Shown piece after piece: positions 36,570 to 46,064 of a DNA stretch of 64,000 nt (its first letter is position 1; each line of letters opens with the position of its first letter). The position numbers and the translations under genes were made by a program. Origin of the DNA: JAJCYX01 sp965243825 (GTDB lineage Bacteria > Chloroflexota > Dehalococcoidia > Lucifugimonadales > Lucifugimonadaceae); NCBI GenBank assembly GCA_965243825.1, contig CBDEVT010000001.1, positions 1,240,001-1,304,000 of the forward strand. The letters run 5' to 3'. The notes below the pieces were generated by a model that searched no databases, had not been told where the DNA came from, and was given only the letters and a program-made list of their open reading frames with translations.

Positions 36570-37700
36570 CTACACGTCCGCCGGTGAATTGTCCTCGGCG
36601 TTCCACGAGCCGCCTGCGTAACGGTCTGCGGCTGGATCGTAAAGCCTGCCCTTGATCACTTCCTCGTCAAGGTCAGTTCCAAGTCCGGGCTCGGTTGGTA
36701 GCTCGAAGTAACCGTCCTTGATAACCGCTGGGTTGGTCTGCACGTCATCGTGATACGGCATGTCACGGGCAGTTTCCAGGATCAGGAAGTTAGGCACCGT
36801 TGCACAGACGTGCAGGCTGGCAGCCGCCGCTATGGGTCCGTTCGGATTGTGTGGGGCGAACTTGATGTACTCGGTCTCAGCCATTGATGCAATCCGGCGA
36901 ATCTCTGAGATTCCGCCAGTGTGAGCAATGTCGGGCTGGATCACATCGACCAGTCGGCGGTGGAGCAGGTCTCTAAAGCCCCAGCGGAAGAAAAGTCGCT
37001 CGCCTGTGGCTATGTCCGTACGGTGTCCGGCGTTGCGTACCTGTTCGAGTGCATCTATGTTTTCGGGCGGCACGGGCTCCTCGAAGAACAGTAAATTCAG
37101 ATCTGCGATTGCATCGATTTGACGGTTCGCCAGTGATGGCCTGGCTCGTCCGTGGTTATCGATCATGATGTCGACATCGGGTCCCAGACCCTCACGCATA
37201 CCCTTGATCTTCTCGCGCAGCGCTTCTGCCAGGTCCTTTTCGTAGAAGCTGTTCTGGCCGACGATCCACCCGCCTGTCTTGAAGGCGGAGAAGCCTTCGT
37301 CGACCGCTTCCTGTCCACCGCGCAGGTCAGCAGCATGGGTGTATGCGCGCACTCTCTCTCGAACGGCCCCGCCGAGCAATTTGTAAACAGGTTGGCCGTA
37401 TACCTTGCCCGTGATGTCCCACATGGCGATGTCCAGCGCTGCCATCGCGGAGCCCATCACAACGCCACCGCGCCAGAACCCGTGACGGTACATAATCTGC
37501 CAGTTACGCTCAATCTGGGTTGGATCAGCACCTTCCAGCCGCTTGGCAAGCACCTTGATGCCTTCGACTACAGCAGGCTCGTGACGCTCCAGCGTGCCCT
37601 CACCCCAGCCGTGAACACCTTCATCGGTCTCGATTTTGCAGAGAACCCAGTTCCTGCGGATGCCGTGCATGATGTAGGTCTTAACGTCTGTGATCTTCAT
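36570..37700 (-). CDS. Mandelate racemase/enolase-superfamily dehydratase, galactonate-dehydratase-like
   Basis: 376 residues. The N-terminal capping domain begins MKITDVKTYIMH. In the barrel the metal and catalytic residues are visible: IMIDNHGR (Asp, then His), FFEEPVPPEN (Glu), TGERLF (Glu), QPDIAHTGGISE and APHNPNGPIA (catalytic His). This set matches galactonate/mannonate dehydratase-type enzymes. It would turn a sugar acid into a 2-keto-3-deoxy acid. Acid-sugar breakdown fits the UxuA-like and Gfo/Idh genes nearby. Confidence 0.88.
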   Translation of the reverse strand: MKITDVKTYIMHGIRRNWVLCKIETDEGVHGWGEGTLERHEPAVVEGIKVLAKRLEGADPTQIERNWQIMYRHGFWRGGVVMGSAMAALDIAMWDITGKVYGQPVYKLLGGAVRERVRAYTHAADLRGGQEAVDEGFSAFKTGGWIVGQNSFYEKDLAEALREKIKGMREGLGPDVDIMIDNHGRARPSLANRQIDAIADLNLLFFEEPVPPENIDALEQVRNAGHRTDIATGERLFFRWGFRDLLHRRLVDVIQPDIAHTGGISEIRRIASMAETEYIKFAPHNPNGPIAAAASLHVCATVPNFLILETARDMPYHDDVQTNPAVIKDGYFELPTEPGLGTDLDEEVIKGRLYDPAADRYAGGSWNAEDNSPADV

Positions 37701-37973
37701 TCTTTGTTCCGTTGGAGTGTGGGGTCTGAAGGGGTTATGGTCGATCGAATGTGCTGACTGGTATCTGCGACCGGCAGATTGTAGTCGCGTCGGGGTTTGT
37801 GTGGGTTAGCAGACGTTGACGGGAGCGAATCTTCGATACTTGCACGAGTTCGACAGCGCATGAATACCGTCAATACGTGTCAGACGGTGATACTTAGAAC
37901 CTTCAACAAGCTGGATACCGTAGACGGAAAAGATAAAGAAGCTATCGATTGAGGTTTCGACAGGGATGGGAAT

Positions 37974-38837
37974 ATGCGAGCGATCAAGTACGCAGTTCCA
38001 GCTGTTTTTCTCATAATCGTGGCGTGCGGAACTGATTTCGCCACGGCAACCCCGCAGGATGGATCCGAAGGGGCCGGCGCCGAGCCGACGTATCCCCCGC
38101 TTCCTCCGTTCCTGCTGGCGGACATTCCAACCCCTGTCCAGCCAACACCGACTCCTGTGGGTTGGATTCGACCTGAACCGCCAGCCTGGACACCTGATCC
38201 ACAGACTGGCGGTTCACCGGCACCGTTTGATCGATCGAGCCCACCGACAGCTACACCAACGCCTTTCGGCTGGGTTCATCCAGACGGACCTCATCGGCCA
38301 ACAAGTACGCCTGTCGTCATTGCTGATCACGGTTTCAAGCAATGCACCGTTGTGGATGAGTTCACCATCGCAGCATCTAAAGGATCCGTGTACGTCCCAT
38401 TGGTACACAGCACTGCGGTCGACTACGGCGCGGACTGGTTTACGCCGTATCCAGCACCTGAGTTCCTGTCATCACAGCCTGACGCATCGTTGAAAATTTC
38501 GTTCCCGGGCCTGATACCAACTGCACAGTCTGAGATACACATTGAACGTGTGACTGCAGGAGAGATTCCGCCGTGCTTGGAAAAAATGTTTGGCGGCGGT
38601 CCGGTCTGGAAGATTGAACCTCTCGACAAAGCTGCAAATTTCGAAATGAAGCTTGAAGCACAGGCGCGCTCAAGGAATCTGAAGGCGATAGCCGGAGCCG
38701 ATACTCATCGTCTGCTGTTGCTGACTGAAGCAGCGGAAGTGAAGGACGTGACCGAGCTGCAAATCTGCCCTGGTGAGCCAACGCGTGTATGTGGCATGGA
38801 GCGCAGGTTCGGATACGTGATGCTGGCCGAACGATGA
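37974..38837 (+). CDS. Secreted lipoprotein with proline-threonine repeats
   Basis: 287 residues. Signal peptide with lipobox (IIVAC). Residues 40-115 are a Pro/Thr-rich stalk with two related units, TPTPVGWIRPEPP and TPTPFGWVHPDGP, probably a cell-surface spacer. The C-terminal 170 residues are a globular domain of unknown family with several Cys (QCTV, PPCLEK, QICPGEPTRVCG), which could form disulfides. No function assigned. Confidence 0.7.
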   Translation: MRAIKYAVPAVFLIIVACGTDFATATPQDGSEGAGAEPTYPPLPPFLLADIPTPVQPTPTPVGWIRPEPPAWTPDPQTGGSPAPFDRSSPPTATPTPFGWVHPDGPHRPTSTPVVIADHGFKQCTVVDEFTIAASKGSVYVPLVHSTAVDYGADWFTPYPAPEFLSSQPDASLKISFPGLIPTAQSEIHIERVTAGEIPPCLEKMFGGGPVWKIEPLDKAANFEMKLEAQARSRNLKAIAGADTHRLLLLTEAAEVKDVTELQICPGEPTRVCGMERRFGYVMLAER

Positions 38838-38883
38838 GGCCGACTGGCGTCAGAGAAATCGCCCGCCTAAACGGGAGTCGGCT

Positions 38884-39825
38884 CTATACCTTGTCCACTA
38901 TCTCATCTGCGAACAGCTTGATCGACTCCTCTTCCTCTTTGAACGGGAAGACGACCATGAACTGCGTAACTCCGAGTTCTGTGTACCGCTTGAGATGATC
39001 CCTGAGTTCAGCTGTGGTCCCTACAAAAGCTCGTGATCGCTTTTGCCGCCAAACGTCTGTGCTCATACCGTCGCGTTCCGCAACTCGCTCCAGACGGTCC
39101 TGAACCCCTGCCTCATCGCTGGCAGTCACGATGGTAAAGAAATGCGTCTTTCGAATTGAGTCGAAATCGCGTCCCGTCTCTTCACAGATTCGTTCAAGCC
39201 TGTCCATCGTGTCGGCATATGAGTCCGGATCGGGCTGTGGGACGAAGTTCACGACATCAGCGTACTGAGCCATGATTCGCAGCATCCTTGGCCTGGCTCC
39301 ACCAATAAGAATCGGCGGATGTGGCTTCTGAACAGGTTTCGGTGCTGCAACCGCCTCGACGACTGAGTGGTGGGTGCCATGGAAGGTGGAGATGGGCTGG
39401 GTCCACAGCGCAGTAATGATCTCTAACGACTCTTCGAGCTGTCGTACTCGCTCCCCGGCGGTTGGGAATCTATAGCCATAGGCCTCGTACTCGACATCTT
39501 TCCATCCAGCACCTATTCCGAATTCGAGGCGGCCTTCTGACACATGGTCCAGAGTTGCCGCGATCTTCGCCAGGAGAGCCGGATTCCTGTACGAAGCTGA
39601 AGTCACGAGTGAGCCGATGCGAATATCTTTGACTTCAGCTGCGATTGCGGTGAGGAGAGTCCAGGCTTCCATACAGTTACGGTCAGGATCACCGCTGTTC
39701 AACATGAAATGGTCTGATGCCCAGATTGAGCCGAAACCATTGGGTCTCAACTGATTCGCGAGATTGAGCACCTCGTCGTACTCAAACCCAAACGCAGGCT
39801 CAATCTGCAGGCCAAAGTCGGTCAT
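38884..39825 (-). CDS. LLM-class (luciferase-like) flavin-dependent oxidoreductase
   Basis: 313 residues. The bacterial-luciferase fold of the F420/FMN type: WASDHFM near the N terminus, RIGSLVTSASYRNPALLAK, RLEFGIGAGWKDVEYEAYG and PILIGGARPRML. Such enzymes oxidise or monooxygenate small organics with reduced flavin or F420; the cofactor cannot be settled from sequence alone. Overlaps the HEAT-repeat gene by 26 bp, so they are probably expressed together. Confidence 0.87.
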   Translation of the reverse strand: MTDFGLQIEPAFGFEYDEVLNLANQLRPNGFGSIWASDHFMLNSGDPDRNCMEAWTLLTAIAAEVKDIRIGSLVTSASYRNPALLAKIAATLDHVSEGRLEFGIGAGWKDVEYEAYGYRFPTAGERVRQLEESLEIITALWTQPISTFHGTHHSVVEAVAAPKPVQKPHPPILIGGARPRMLRIMAQYADVVNFVPQPDPDSYADTMDRLERICEETGRDFDSIRKTHFFTIVTASDEAGVQDRLERVAERDGMSTDVWRQKRSRAFVGTTAELRDHLKRYTELGVTQFMVVFPFKEEEESIKLFADEIVDKV

Positions 39826-40606
39826 TGTTCCCCTCGTAATTGCGCCTAATCTCGTGATAGGCGCGCGGTCTCTGCACGGTCTCCCAGCCTTTAGCCTCTA
39901 GTTGACGGACCGTCTCCAGATCCATGTCAATTGCCTCAGTGACTTGTTCAGGAGTCAGTGGTTTTATTGCGGTAGTTCCGGTTAGCCCCAGCCTCATTGC
40001 CATCACTCTTGCCATCGCAAAAGGGACCGAGCTGACCGCAACGGTAGTAAATGTTTTTGCTGCTGAGACTGGGATGGTTCGCGAATGTCCGTCAATGGCC
40101 CTGAACAATCGATCCATGGTCTTGGTGCGGCCCATCACCAGGAGTCGAAATGCATGTTGATCAGCGCTGCGTCGTGTATCGAACGTGTGCAGAAGATCTA
40201 GCGCAACGCTCTCCAGACACAGCCAGCCTGAACGGTCTCTGCTTTGACGGAGCCCGTACACCGCCAGTTCCCAGTCTTCCGGTATGTCTCCTTCAAGAAG
40301 CCTTCGCAGCAGCGCAATCGCGTTGCGGTCTCCCAGCGCTCCCAGCCCTGCTGCTGCAGTTCGTCTAAGGAACTCGTCATTTCCATTAAGCTGGTCACGG
40401 AGCTCTACCAGCGATCTGGAGTGGGCCCCGCCGAGTTCATCAGCGACACGACGCAAATGCCCGGCTTCGTCCTCTTGATCCGTCTTACCGAGCGACGAAA
40501 CAGGTTGCTGCCCTGTCTTTATTGCCGCGAGCTCGGTGTGATCGGACGTATTCGAACGTTCGCTGTCTTGATTAGCGCCGGACGCGCCAGTCTGCGGTTC
40601 GCTCAT
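39800..40606 (-). CDS. HEAT-repeat-like protein
   Basis: 268 residues. The first 50 are polar and probably disordered. The middle has HEAT/PBS-lyase-like repeats (FLRRTAAAGLGALGDRNAIALLRRLL and the next unit). The C-terminal half has VDLETV-like helices, for example AIDMDLETVRQLEAKGWETV, without a known domain. No catalytic residues seen. The frame-overlapping LLM gene downstream is its only clear partner. Confidence 0.62.
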   Translation of the reverse strand: MSEPQTGASGANQDSERSNTSDHTELAAIKTGQQPVSSLGKTDQEDEAGHLRRVADELGGAHSRSLVELRDQLNGNDEFLRRTAAAGLGALGDRNAIALLRRLLEGDIPEDWELAVYGLRQSRDRSGWLCLESVALDLLHTFDTRRSADQHAFRLLVMGRTKTMDRLFRAIDGHSRTIPVSAAKTFTTVAVSSVPFAMARVMAMRLGLTGTTAIKPLTPEQVTEAIDMDLETVRQLEAKGWETVQRPRAYHEIRRNYEGNNDRLWPAD

Positions 40607-40704
40607 ATGGTCGTTGGAAGAATAGTGTTCAACCGGCCCTTGGTTCCGCCTCGGTTGTGAATTAACGGTTAAAAACAGAAACAGCCTGCTGCCTGGAGTG
40701 ATTT

Positions 40705-41340
40705 TTGAAGGTCAAAGCATTCATCTTTGATTTCGATGGCACCATCGCGGATACAGTCGAGGTCAGCAATTCGGCTATGAGGACCGTTTACCGGCAGATC
40801 ACAGGTGACGAACTGTCCAGGGACCTTCTGCATAGTTACGACGGGCCGACCGAAGAAAAATTCCTGTCCCGGCTACTGCCTGGCTCAGAGCGAGTGGCTG
40901 AACTGTACCTTCAAGAGTTTGTTCGAGAGCATGCCAGCCACACAGAGCCGTTTGACGGCGTCGTATCGCTGATAGAAGAGATTCGCAGCCTTGGCATGCC
41001 TGTATCGATGGTAACGGCAAAAGGTCCGAGTACTGCAAAACTCTCCTTTGAGAAGATCAAGATACGAAATCTGTTTGATTCGATCTACACAGCAACCGAG
41101 AACGACGGAATAGCCAAGACTCCACATATCGTAAATCAGCTTGAACAATGGTCACTGGAGCCTCGTAAGGCGGCATATATTGGCGATACGGTTACTGACA
41201 TGGCACAGGCGATTGAAGCTGGAGTCGTGCCGTTGGGCGCAGCCTGGGGCGGCGCCGCAACCTCCAGAGAATTGAGAAATGCCGGTGCTGTGTCCGTATT
41301 CACTGAACCGGATCAGGTACTCAGCTGGCTGAAGGACTAA
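40705..41340 (+). CDS. HAD-family phosphatase, phosphoglycolate-phosphatase-like
   Basis: 211 residues from a TTG with GGAGTG upstream. Motif I FIFDFDGTIADTVE, a helical cap, motif II VSMVTAKGPS, motif III lysine in AKTPHIVNQL, motif IV YIGDTVTDMAQAIEAG. The overall shape is that of Gph/PpaX-type phosphatases with a C2-type-free small cap. Substrate unknown. Confidence 0.85.
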   Translation: MKVKAFIFDFDGTIADTVEVSNSAMRTVYRQITGDELSRDLLHSYDGPTEEKFLSRLLPGSERVAELYLQEFVREHASHTEPFDGVVSLIEEIRSLGMPVSMVTAKGPSTAKLSFEKIKIRNLFDSIYTATENDGIAKTPHIVNQLEQWSLEPRKAAYIGDTVTDMAQAIEAGVVPLGAAWGGAATSRELRNAGAVSVFTEPDQVLSWLKD

Positions 41341-41417
41341 ACGGCACGAGCTGAACGAGATCAATCTCTAAGTTAGTTCACCGATAACACAACGTTCGAA
41401 TTGGAGTTAATCAACAG

Positions 41418-42404
41418 ATGGCAGATTTCACCGCGGCATTCATCGGCTATCGAGATGAATGGGAGATCGAACGAATCCGATCCGCAGTGCCCGAAGGTGT
41501 AGAGGTGATCGGTACTCCCCTGGAGCCGCGAGAAACCGTCCAGGAACGTGGTGAAGAGTTGATCCAGAACACAGAAGTCGTGATCCCATGGAGAGTCAAG
41601 ATTCTCCCGGAACATGCATCGCTGCCGCGGTTGAAGCTGGTACAGGTTCTTAGCGCAGGCACCGACTATTTGCCGAAGAAAGAGCTGCACGAGAATGGAG
41701 TGCTGGTCGCTGGTAACCAGGGCGCAAACTCAGTCGCAGTCTCCGAAACTACGATCATGCTCATGATCGGCGCGAACCGGCACGCACAGGAGCAGATCAG
41801 GAACCTTCAATCGGGCAAGTATCACGGCGACTTCTTCGACACCTGGGAGCAATACCACGAAATCACAGGTAAACGCGTAGGGATAATCGGATTGGGACAG
41901 ATTGGTTCAAAAGTTGCTCGACGCCTCCGGGGTTGGGATTGCGAGATCGTATATTTCGACAAACTTGAGATCGATCCCGAGGTCGAAAAATTCGCAAACG
42001 CCCGACCGGTGTCGCTGGACGAGCTCCTGGCAACTTCAGACATCGTCAGCGTCCATGTGCCGCTAACTGACAACAGCCGGGGGATGATTGGTGATGCCGA
42101 ATTCGCCAGGATGAAGCCCTCTGCAATTTACGTAAGCACATGCCGCGGCCCGGTTACAGATGAGGCGGCGCTGATCAAGGCTCTTGAGAATGGCGCAATC
42201 GCAGGTGCCGGTTTAGATGTAACCGAGATCGAGCCGATCGAGGAAGATAATCCTCTTCTGAAGATGAGAAACGTGTTCATGACACCGCATCTCGCCGGCT
42301 CGAGCATCGAAGCGAGGGAAAAGGCGTTAGATAACGCAGCAAGCAATATCGCTCTACTTTCGCAGGGCAAGCAACCGAACGGAATCATAGACCCCTTTGA
42401 GTAG
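41418..42404 (+). CDS. D-isomer-specific 2-hydroxyacid dehydrogenase
   Basis: 328 residues. Rossmann motif VGIIGLGQIGSKVARRL at about residue 154. The catalytic triad is in place: Arg in STCRGPVTDEAAL, Glu in DVTEIEPIEEDNPL, and His in TPHLAGSS. Oxidises or reduces a 2-hydroxy/2-keto acid with NAD(P); the substrate may be glyoxylate-, phosphoglycerate- or formate-related. Confidence 0.92.
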   Translation: MADFTAAFIGYRDEWEIERIRSAVPEGVEVIGTPLEPRETVQERGEELIQNTEVVIPWRVKILPEHASLPRLKLVQVLSAGTDYLPKKELHENGVLVAGNQGANSVAVSETTIMLMIGANRHAQEQIRNLQSGKYHGDFFDTWEQYHEITGKRVGIIGLGQIGSKVARRLRGWDCEIVYFDKLEIDPEVEKFANARPVSLDELLATSDIVSVHVPLTDNSRGMIGDAEFARMKPSAIYVSTCRGPVTDEAALIKALENGAIAGAGLDVTEIEPIEEDNPLLKMRNVFMTPHLAGSSIEAREKALDNAASNIALLSQGKQPNGIIDPFE

Positions 42405-42681
42405 CCCCTCGACAGCGCCTTGTTCCTCCTTTGGCGCCATCTGACGGCTCTGAATCATGACAGGTACGGCTCAGTTCGATTTCATCTCGGTCAGGTAGAG
42501 GCAAAGAGTTCGCGCGGTGTGGGCAAGGTTTTCAGGGCGTACAGGCCCATACCCTGCCCTGTGTATCAGCCCTCAGGTCCCTATTGAGGGCCACCCCGAG
42601 CATGTGCTGCCTCTCCAACTTAGTGTTGATTGCGAGGGGATACGCCAGAAGCCACTGCACGGTCAGTTTCAAGAGCTTGTC

Positions 42682-43131
42682 ATGACTCCAGAAAATTCCA
42701 ACATCATTCAATTCTCAACCGGCAAGGTTGAACGTACTCGACACTCTGTGTTGCTCGTTGATGACCAGGAGACTTTCCGCAATATTGCTCGGAACCAGCT
42801 CGGCCACGATGAGACTTTCCAGATTGTTGGTGAGGCTGAAAACGGCTCAGGTGCCATTGAATTGACTGAACAGCTTCACCCAAGCGTAATCGTCATGGAC
42901 ATACAGATGCCCGATATGAGCGGAATCGAGGCAGCACGAAAGATCCTCCGTGAAGACCCTTCAGTTCGCATCGTCCTGACCAGCATGGGTGACGACATGG
43001 AGTACGAACCCCTGGCGCGAGAGATTGGTGCCTGTGGCTTCATTCCTAAACGCGAACTGTCTCCAACCAGTGTTCATAAGCTGATCGACGACTTCCTGCC
43101 TCCGGCCGGAACCGCCCGGATGGCGGCTTAG
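42682..43131 (+). CDS. Single-domain response regulator (CheY-like), upstream copy
   Basis: 149 residues from the ATG at 42682 (AAGAG upstream); the open frame starts earlier, at 42517. A receiver domain only: acidic pair LLVDDQETFR, phospho-acceptor Asp in VIVMDIQMPDMSG, Thr in IVLTSM and Lys in FIPKREL. No output domain follows, so it signals by protein contact. It closely resembles the regulator at 45066. Ends at a strong terminator, with the kinase next. Confidence 0.87.
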   Translation: MTPENSNIIQFSTGKVERTRHSVLLVDDQETFRNIARNQLGHDETFQIVGEAENGSGAIELTEQLHPSVIVMDIQMPDMSGIEAARKILREDPSVRIVLTSMGDDMEYEPLAREIGACGFIPKRELSPTSVHKLIDDFLPPAGTARMAA

Positions 43132-43160
43132 TCTCAAAAGCAAAGCGAATCGAAGCAAGG

Positions 43161-43190
43161 GACCGCCTCTGTGTAAGGCGGTCTCTTTGT
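43161..43190 (+). terminator. Intrinsic terminator after the first CheY-like gene
   Basis: GACCGCCT (43161-43168) pairs with AGGCGGTC (43176-43183), 7-base loop, followed by TCTTTGT. Confidence 0.75.
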
Positions 43191-43340
43191 GTAACAGCCC
43201 GCAACGGTCTGTACGGGTGGTGTCGCTGAGCTACCTGGCGTTTTGACTTAGTGTGAATCCATAGCCTGAAAGGCTGTTGAAAACCAGACCCGTCCGCCAA
43301 TTAGGCGGTTATCCAGTTTGCCGACCCGCACGATCACCTA

Positions 43341-44873
43341 ATGAGCTTGAACACACCGACTTCGCCTCACTCTTTCACCAGCTACCTGGGCAAGTACTCA
43401 CAATCCTTACAGCCCCTGGGCATTGGTCTCGTCACGATTTTTGTGATCGCCGCTGCAATTCTGATTATTGGAGATACGCAGGTTGAAAAAGGAGTGGTTC
43501 GAGATTCCGGCGCAGAACACGAACGGGATTTGCTCCGGTTCAGCGAGACTCTTCACCATTCGGGTTTAAGTCTGAGTGGACCTGAAGTAACTGAAAACCT
43601 CCCGGTTCTTACCAGGACTTCAGTGTTCGACACGAGCGTCCAGAGAGCGCTGTTCGGACTACGAGCAGAACGTCTCGACATATACGCTCTTGATGGCACT
43701 CCTCTGTACTCGACGGTTGGCCAGAACGGCATGGCCCCACTCAACGGCTCTGCTCATGACGCGTTCTTAGCGGCCCGTGACGGACAGTTCATTTCTTTCT
43801 TCCGAGGAGATTCCAATTCTCAGCAAGACCTTGGCATCGAGGGAGAGTTGCTGCAGTCGTTCGCCTTGATCCGTGATGTTCCACCGAATGCCGTAGAAAC
43901 CGGTGGAGCGTTGATGGTGGCAGCCATCACCACAGACGTATCCGGCAAACTCGATGCTGCCTACTCAACGATGTGGCTGGTTGTAGGCGTCTTCTTCCTG
44001 GGTTCGTTAGTAATCCTGCTGGTTGTTCACTGGGCATCGATTCGCTCGAAATCTCGGCTGCAGGAAGCCAACGATGAGTTGGCGCAGCAGTATGTAGCTC
44101 TCAAAGAGTCGAGAGAACGCATGATCTCGGCTGCAGATTCAACCAAGCGTGCGATCGCAGAAGAACTCCACGGCTCTGTTCAGACCAGAATCTTCTCGCT
44201 CTGGACGCGGTTAAGTCAATTGGTTATGAATCCCGGCGACGAGTCACTTGATCGTGCTGAGCTGGGTCTGGTGGCAGATGAACTCGACGACATTCGCGAG
44301 AACGACATCCGCGGGCTTTCACATCGGCTCCACCCGAGCATCGTTCGGATTGGTGCAATTCCGGCCTTGAATTCGCTTTGCAACAGGATGGCTAGTGATC
44401 TTCAGATTGAATTCCATGTGGACGATGCAGCTACAGAGCTTGAGCCACCTGGGGCCTCTCCAATTCCCGAACCAGTGCGTTTGGCCGTTTTCAGAATTGC
44501 TGAACTGGCGATAGGAAACACGATCAAACATGCATCTGCGACGCGTTGTGAAGTCTTCTGGAAGTATTCGGTCTCCGAACGAGCCTTGCGATTGATTGTG
44601 GAGGACAACGGTATCGGCTTCGACACGGAAACCGTGATCAAATCAGCTTCTGGTGGCCTCGGAATCGTAAATATCCAGGATTACTCAGACTCGATCAACG
44701 GAACGACTATCGTCAAGTCCGAGCCAGGTTGGGGCACGACACTGACCGTCACAATCCCGTTCTTGCCAGAGCCTGTGTCCGATGCAAGGCAGAAGCCTGA
44801 AGCAATGAAGCAATCTCCCATCCGAGAGTTGCCAGCCAACGTGACCCCTTTTGACCAGCAGAAGGCGGCATAG
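43341..44873 (+). CDS. Membrane sensor histidine kinase (HisKA_3/NarX-like)
   Basis: 510 residues. Helix 1 (about residues 25-47, LGIGLVTIFVIAAAILIIG) and helix 2 (about 213-235, VVGVFFLGSLVILLVVHW) bracket an extracytoplasmic sensor domain of about 165 residues. A coiled linker leads to the dimerisation helix with EELHGSVQTRIF (phospho-acceptor His277), a divergent form of the NarX/DesK motif. The HATPase_c domain has VEDNGIGFD and GGLGIVNI. It is flanked by two CheY-like regulators and is probably their kinase. The signal is unknown. Confidence 0.87.
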   Translation: MSLNTPTSPHSFTSYLGKYSQSLQPLGIGLVTIFVIAAAILIIGDTQVEKGVVRDSGAEHERDLLRFSETLHHSGLSLSGPEVTENLPVLTRTSVFDTSVQRALFGLRAERLDIYALDGTPLYSTVGQNGMAPLNGSAHDAFLAARDGQFISFFRGDSNSQQDLGIEGELLQSFALIRDVPPNAVETGGALMVAAITTDVSGKLDAAYSTMWLVVGVFFLGSLVILLVVHWASIRSKSRLQEANDELAQQYVALKESRERMISAADSTKRAIAEELHGSVQTRIFSLWTRLSQLVMNPGDESLDRAELGLVADELDDIRENDIRGLSHRLHPSIVRIGAIPALNSLCNRMASDLQIEFHVDDAATELEPPGASPIPEPVRLAVFRIAELAIGNTIKHASATRCEVFWKYSVSERALRLIVEDNGIGFDTETVIKSASGGLGIVNIQDYSDSINGTTIVKSEPGWGTTLTVTIPFLPEPVSDARQKPEAMKQSPIRELPANVTPFDQQKAA

Positions 44874-45065
44874 TTAACGATTGCAGAAATGACTGGACTG
44901 ATTGATCTGGCAGTTAGCATCCATCTGGATTGAGCCAATCGAAGATGCCTGTTGAGCTTTCGCCTACACCTGACCGAGCCTTCCAGAGTTTTACTTGATT
45001 CGTTGGACAGAACCCGCCGCAAGACCTGTCGCCTCAGGCGATAGGCACCCTAAGGATGAAAATCG

Positions 45066-45449
45066 ATGTTCCGCGCCATTCTCGTTGACGATCAGCCAAT
45101 ATTCCGAGACATCGTTCGAGGTGTCTTGCAGCGCACAGGTCGCTTCCAGTTTGTAGGGGAAGCTGAGAACGGCGCCGAGGCTGTGGAGCTTTACGACAAA
45201 GTGCGCCCGGACGTTGTGATCATGGACGTCCAGATGCCTGAGATGAACGGCTTCGAGGCTACCGTCCGCATCAAGGACCAGGATCCTGATGCAACTGTGA
45301 TTCTGACCAGCATGCAGTCAGATGCTGGATACGCCAGTGTTGCGAGCGAAGCAGGCGCACAGGGCTTCGTACCAAAGAGGAACCTCGATGCAGACGCTAT
45401 CCTGGCTCTTCTAACTGATCATTCAAACCAGGGCTATCTAGCCGCTTAG
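45066..45449 (+). CDS. Single-domain response regulator (CheY-like), downstream copy
   Basis: 127 residues. Receiver domain with VDDQPIFR, phospho-acceptor Asp in VIMDVQMPEMNG, Thr in VILTSM and Lys in FVPKRNL. No output domain. Shares GEAENG, QMP-M-G and LTSM with the regulator at 42682 and ends in AA like it; the two look like duplicates on either side of the kinase. It could relay to a motility switch, although that is an inference. Confidence 0.88.
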   Translation: MFRAILVDDQPIFRDIVRGVLQRTGRFQFVGEAENGAEAVELYDKVRPDVVIMDVQMPEMNGFEATVRIKDQDPDATVILTSMQSDAGYASVASEAGAQGFVPKRNLDADAILALLTDHSNQGYLAA

Positions 45450-45471
45450 CCAATGCCCTCAGTTTGACTTG

Positions 45472-45497
45472 AAGCCACGGCATTTCCGTGGCTTTTT
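45472..45497 (+). terminator. Intrinsic terminator after the second CheY-like gene
   Basis: AAGCCACGG (45472-45480) pairs with CCGTGGCTT (45486-45494), with a 5-base loop, and the T-run extends to 45497. Confidence 0.88.
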
Positions 45498-45514
45498 GCT
45501 ATCTGGCAAGCCTT

Positions 45515-45985
45515 CTAATTACAGTAGAGCGGCAATTTGGTCGAAGGAAGCCTTTCGGCCTGGTTTTCACTCACGAGAAACACCGCCGTATCCAGTGTCG
45601 ATTCACTTACCCACAGTTCGGCACCTTCTGAAACGTAGCCTGTGAATACCGCGTCGTGAGGCAGATCCGAATCGGCTTCGTAAGTAGTCTTTAGAGCATC
45701 CGAAGCCACAACGCCTTCCGGGTCCAACACGAACTGGCGAAAGTTCTGTGTCACAGGGATCAATTCGGTGTCTCCGGGGTTCCGTGTCTCCAGAAACCAC
45801 GCAGTCTCCCAACCGCAGTGCTCAACTCCTGTACGCATCTGTATGAGCCTCGGAGGAACAGGGCCTCCGTCGGCAGTAGTCCATATCCGCACTTCTGGCT
45901 GGGATTGACTTGGAGTACGAGTGCAGACGGCGAGAATGAGCAGGCAAACTGGCAGCGCTGCCAGAGCCAGATGACGCTTCTTCAT
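45515..45985 (-). CDS. Secreted protein, probable lipoprotein, unknown function
   Basis: 156 residues. Basic start MKKRH, a hydrophobic stretch and a Cys at about residue 21 (LILAVC), a plausible lipobox. The rest is a beta-rich domain with VEHCGWETAWFL and a final LPLYCN, perhaps one disulfide. No family recognised. Confidence 0.68.
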   Translation of the reverse strand: MKKRHLALAALPVCLLILAVCTRTPSQSQPEVRIWTTADGGPVPPRLIQMRTGVEHCGWETAWFLETRNPGDTELIPVTQNFRQFVLDPEGVVASDALKTTYEADSDLPHDAVFTGYVSEGAELWVSESTLDTAVFLVSENQAERLPSTKLPLYCN

Positions 45986-46064
45986 CGCAGCGTCTCCATG
46001 TGCAGTCCTTCGTGTTCACGCCGTTAGGTGCACGACGGCCAACTTCAGACTGAAAGCCGGCGTA

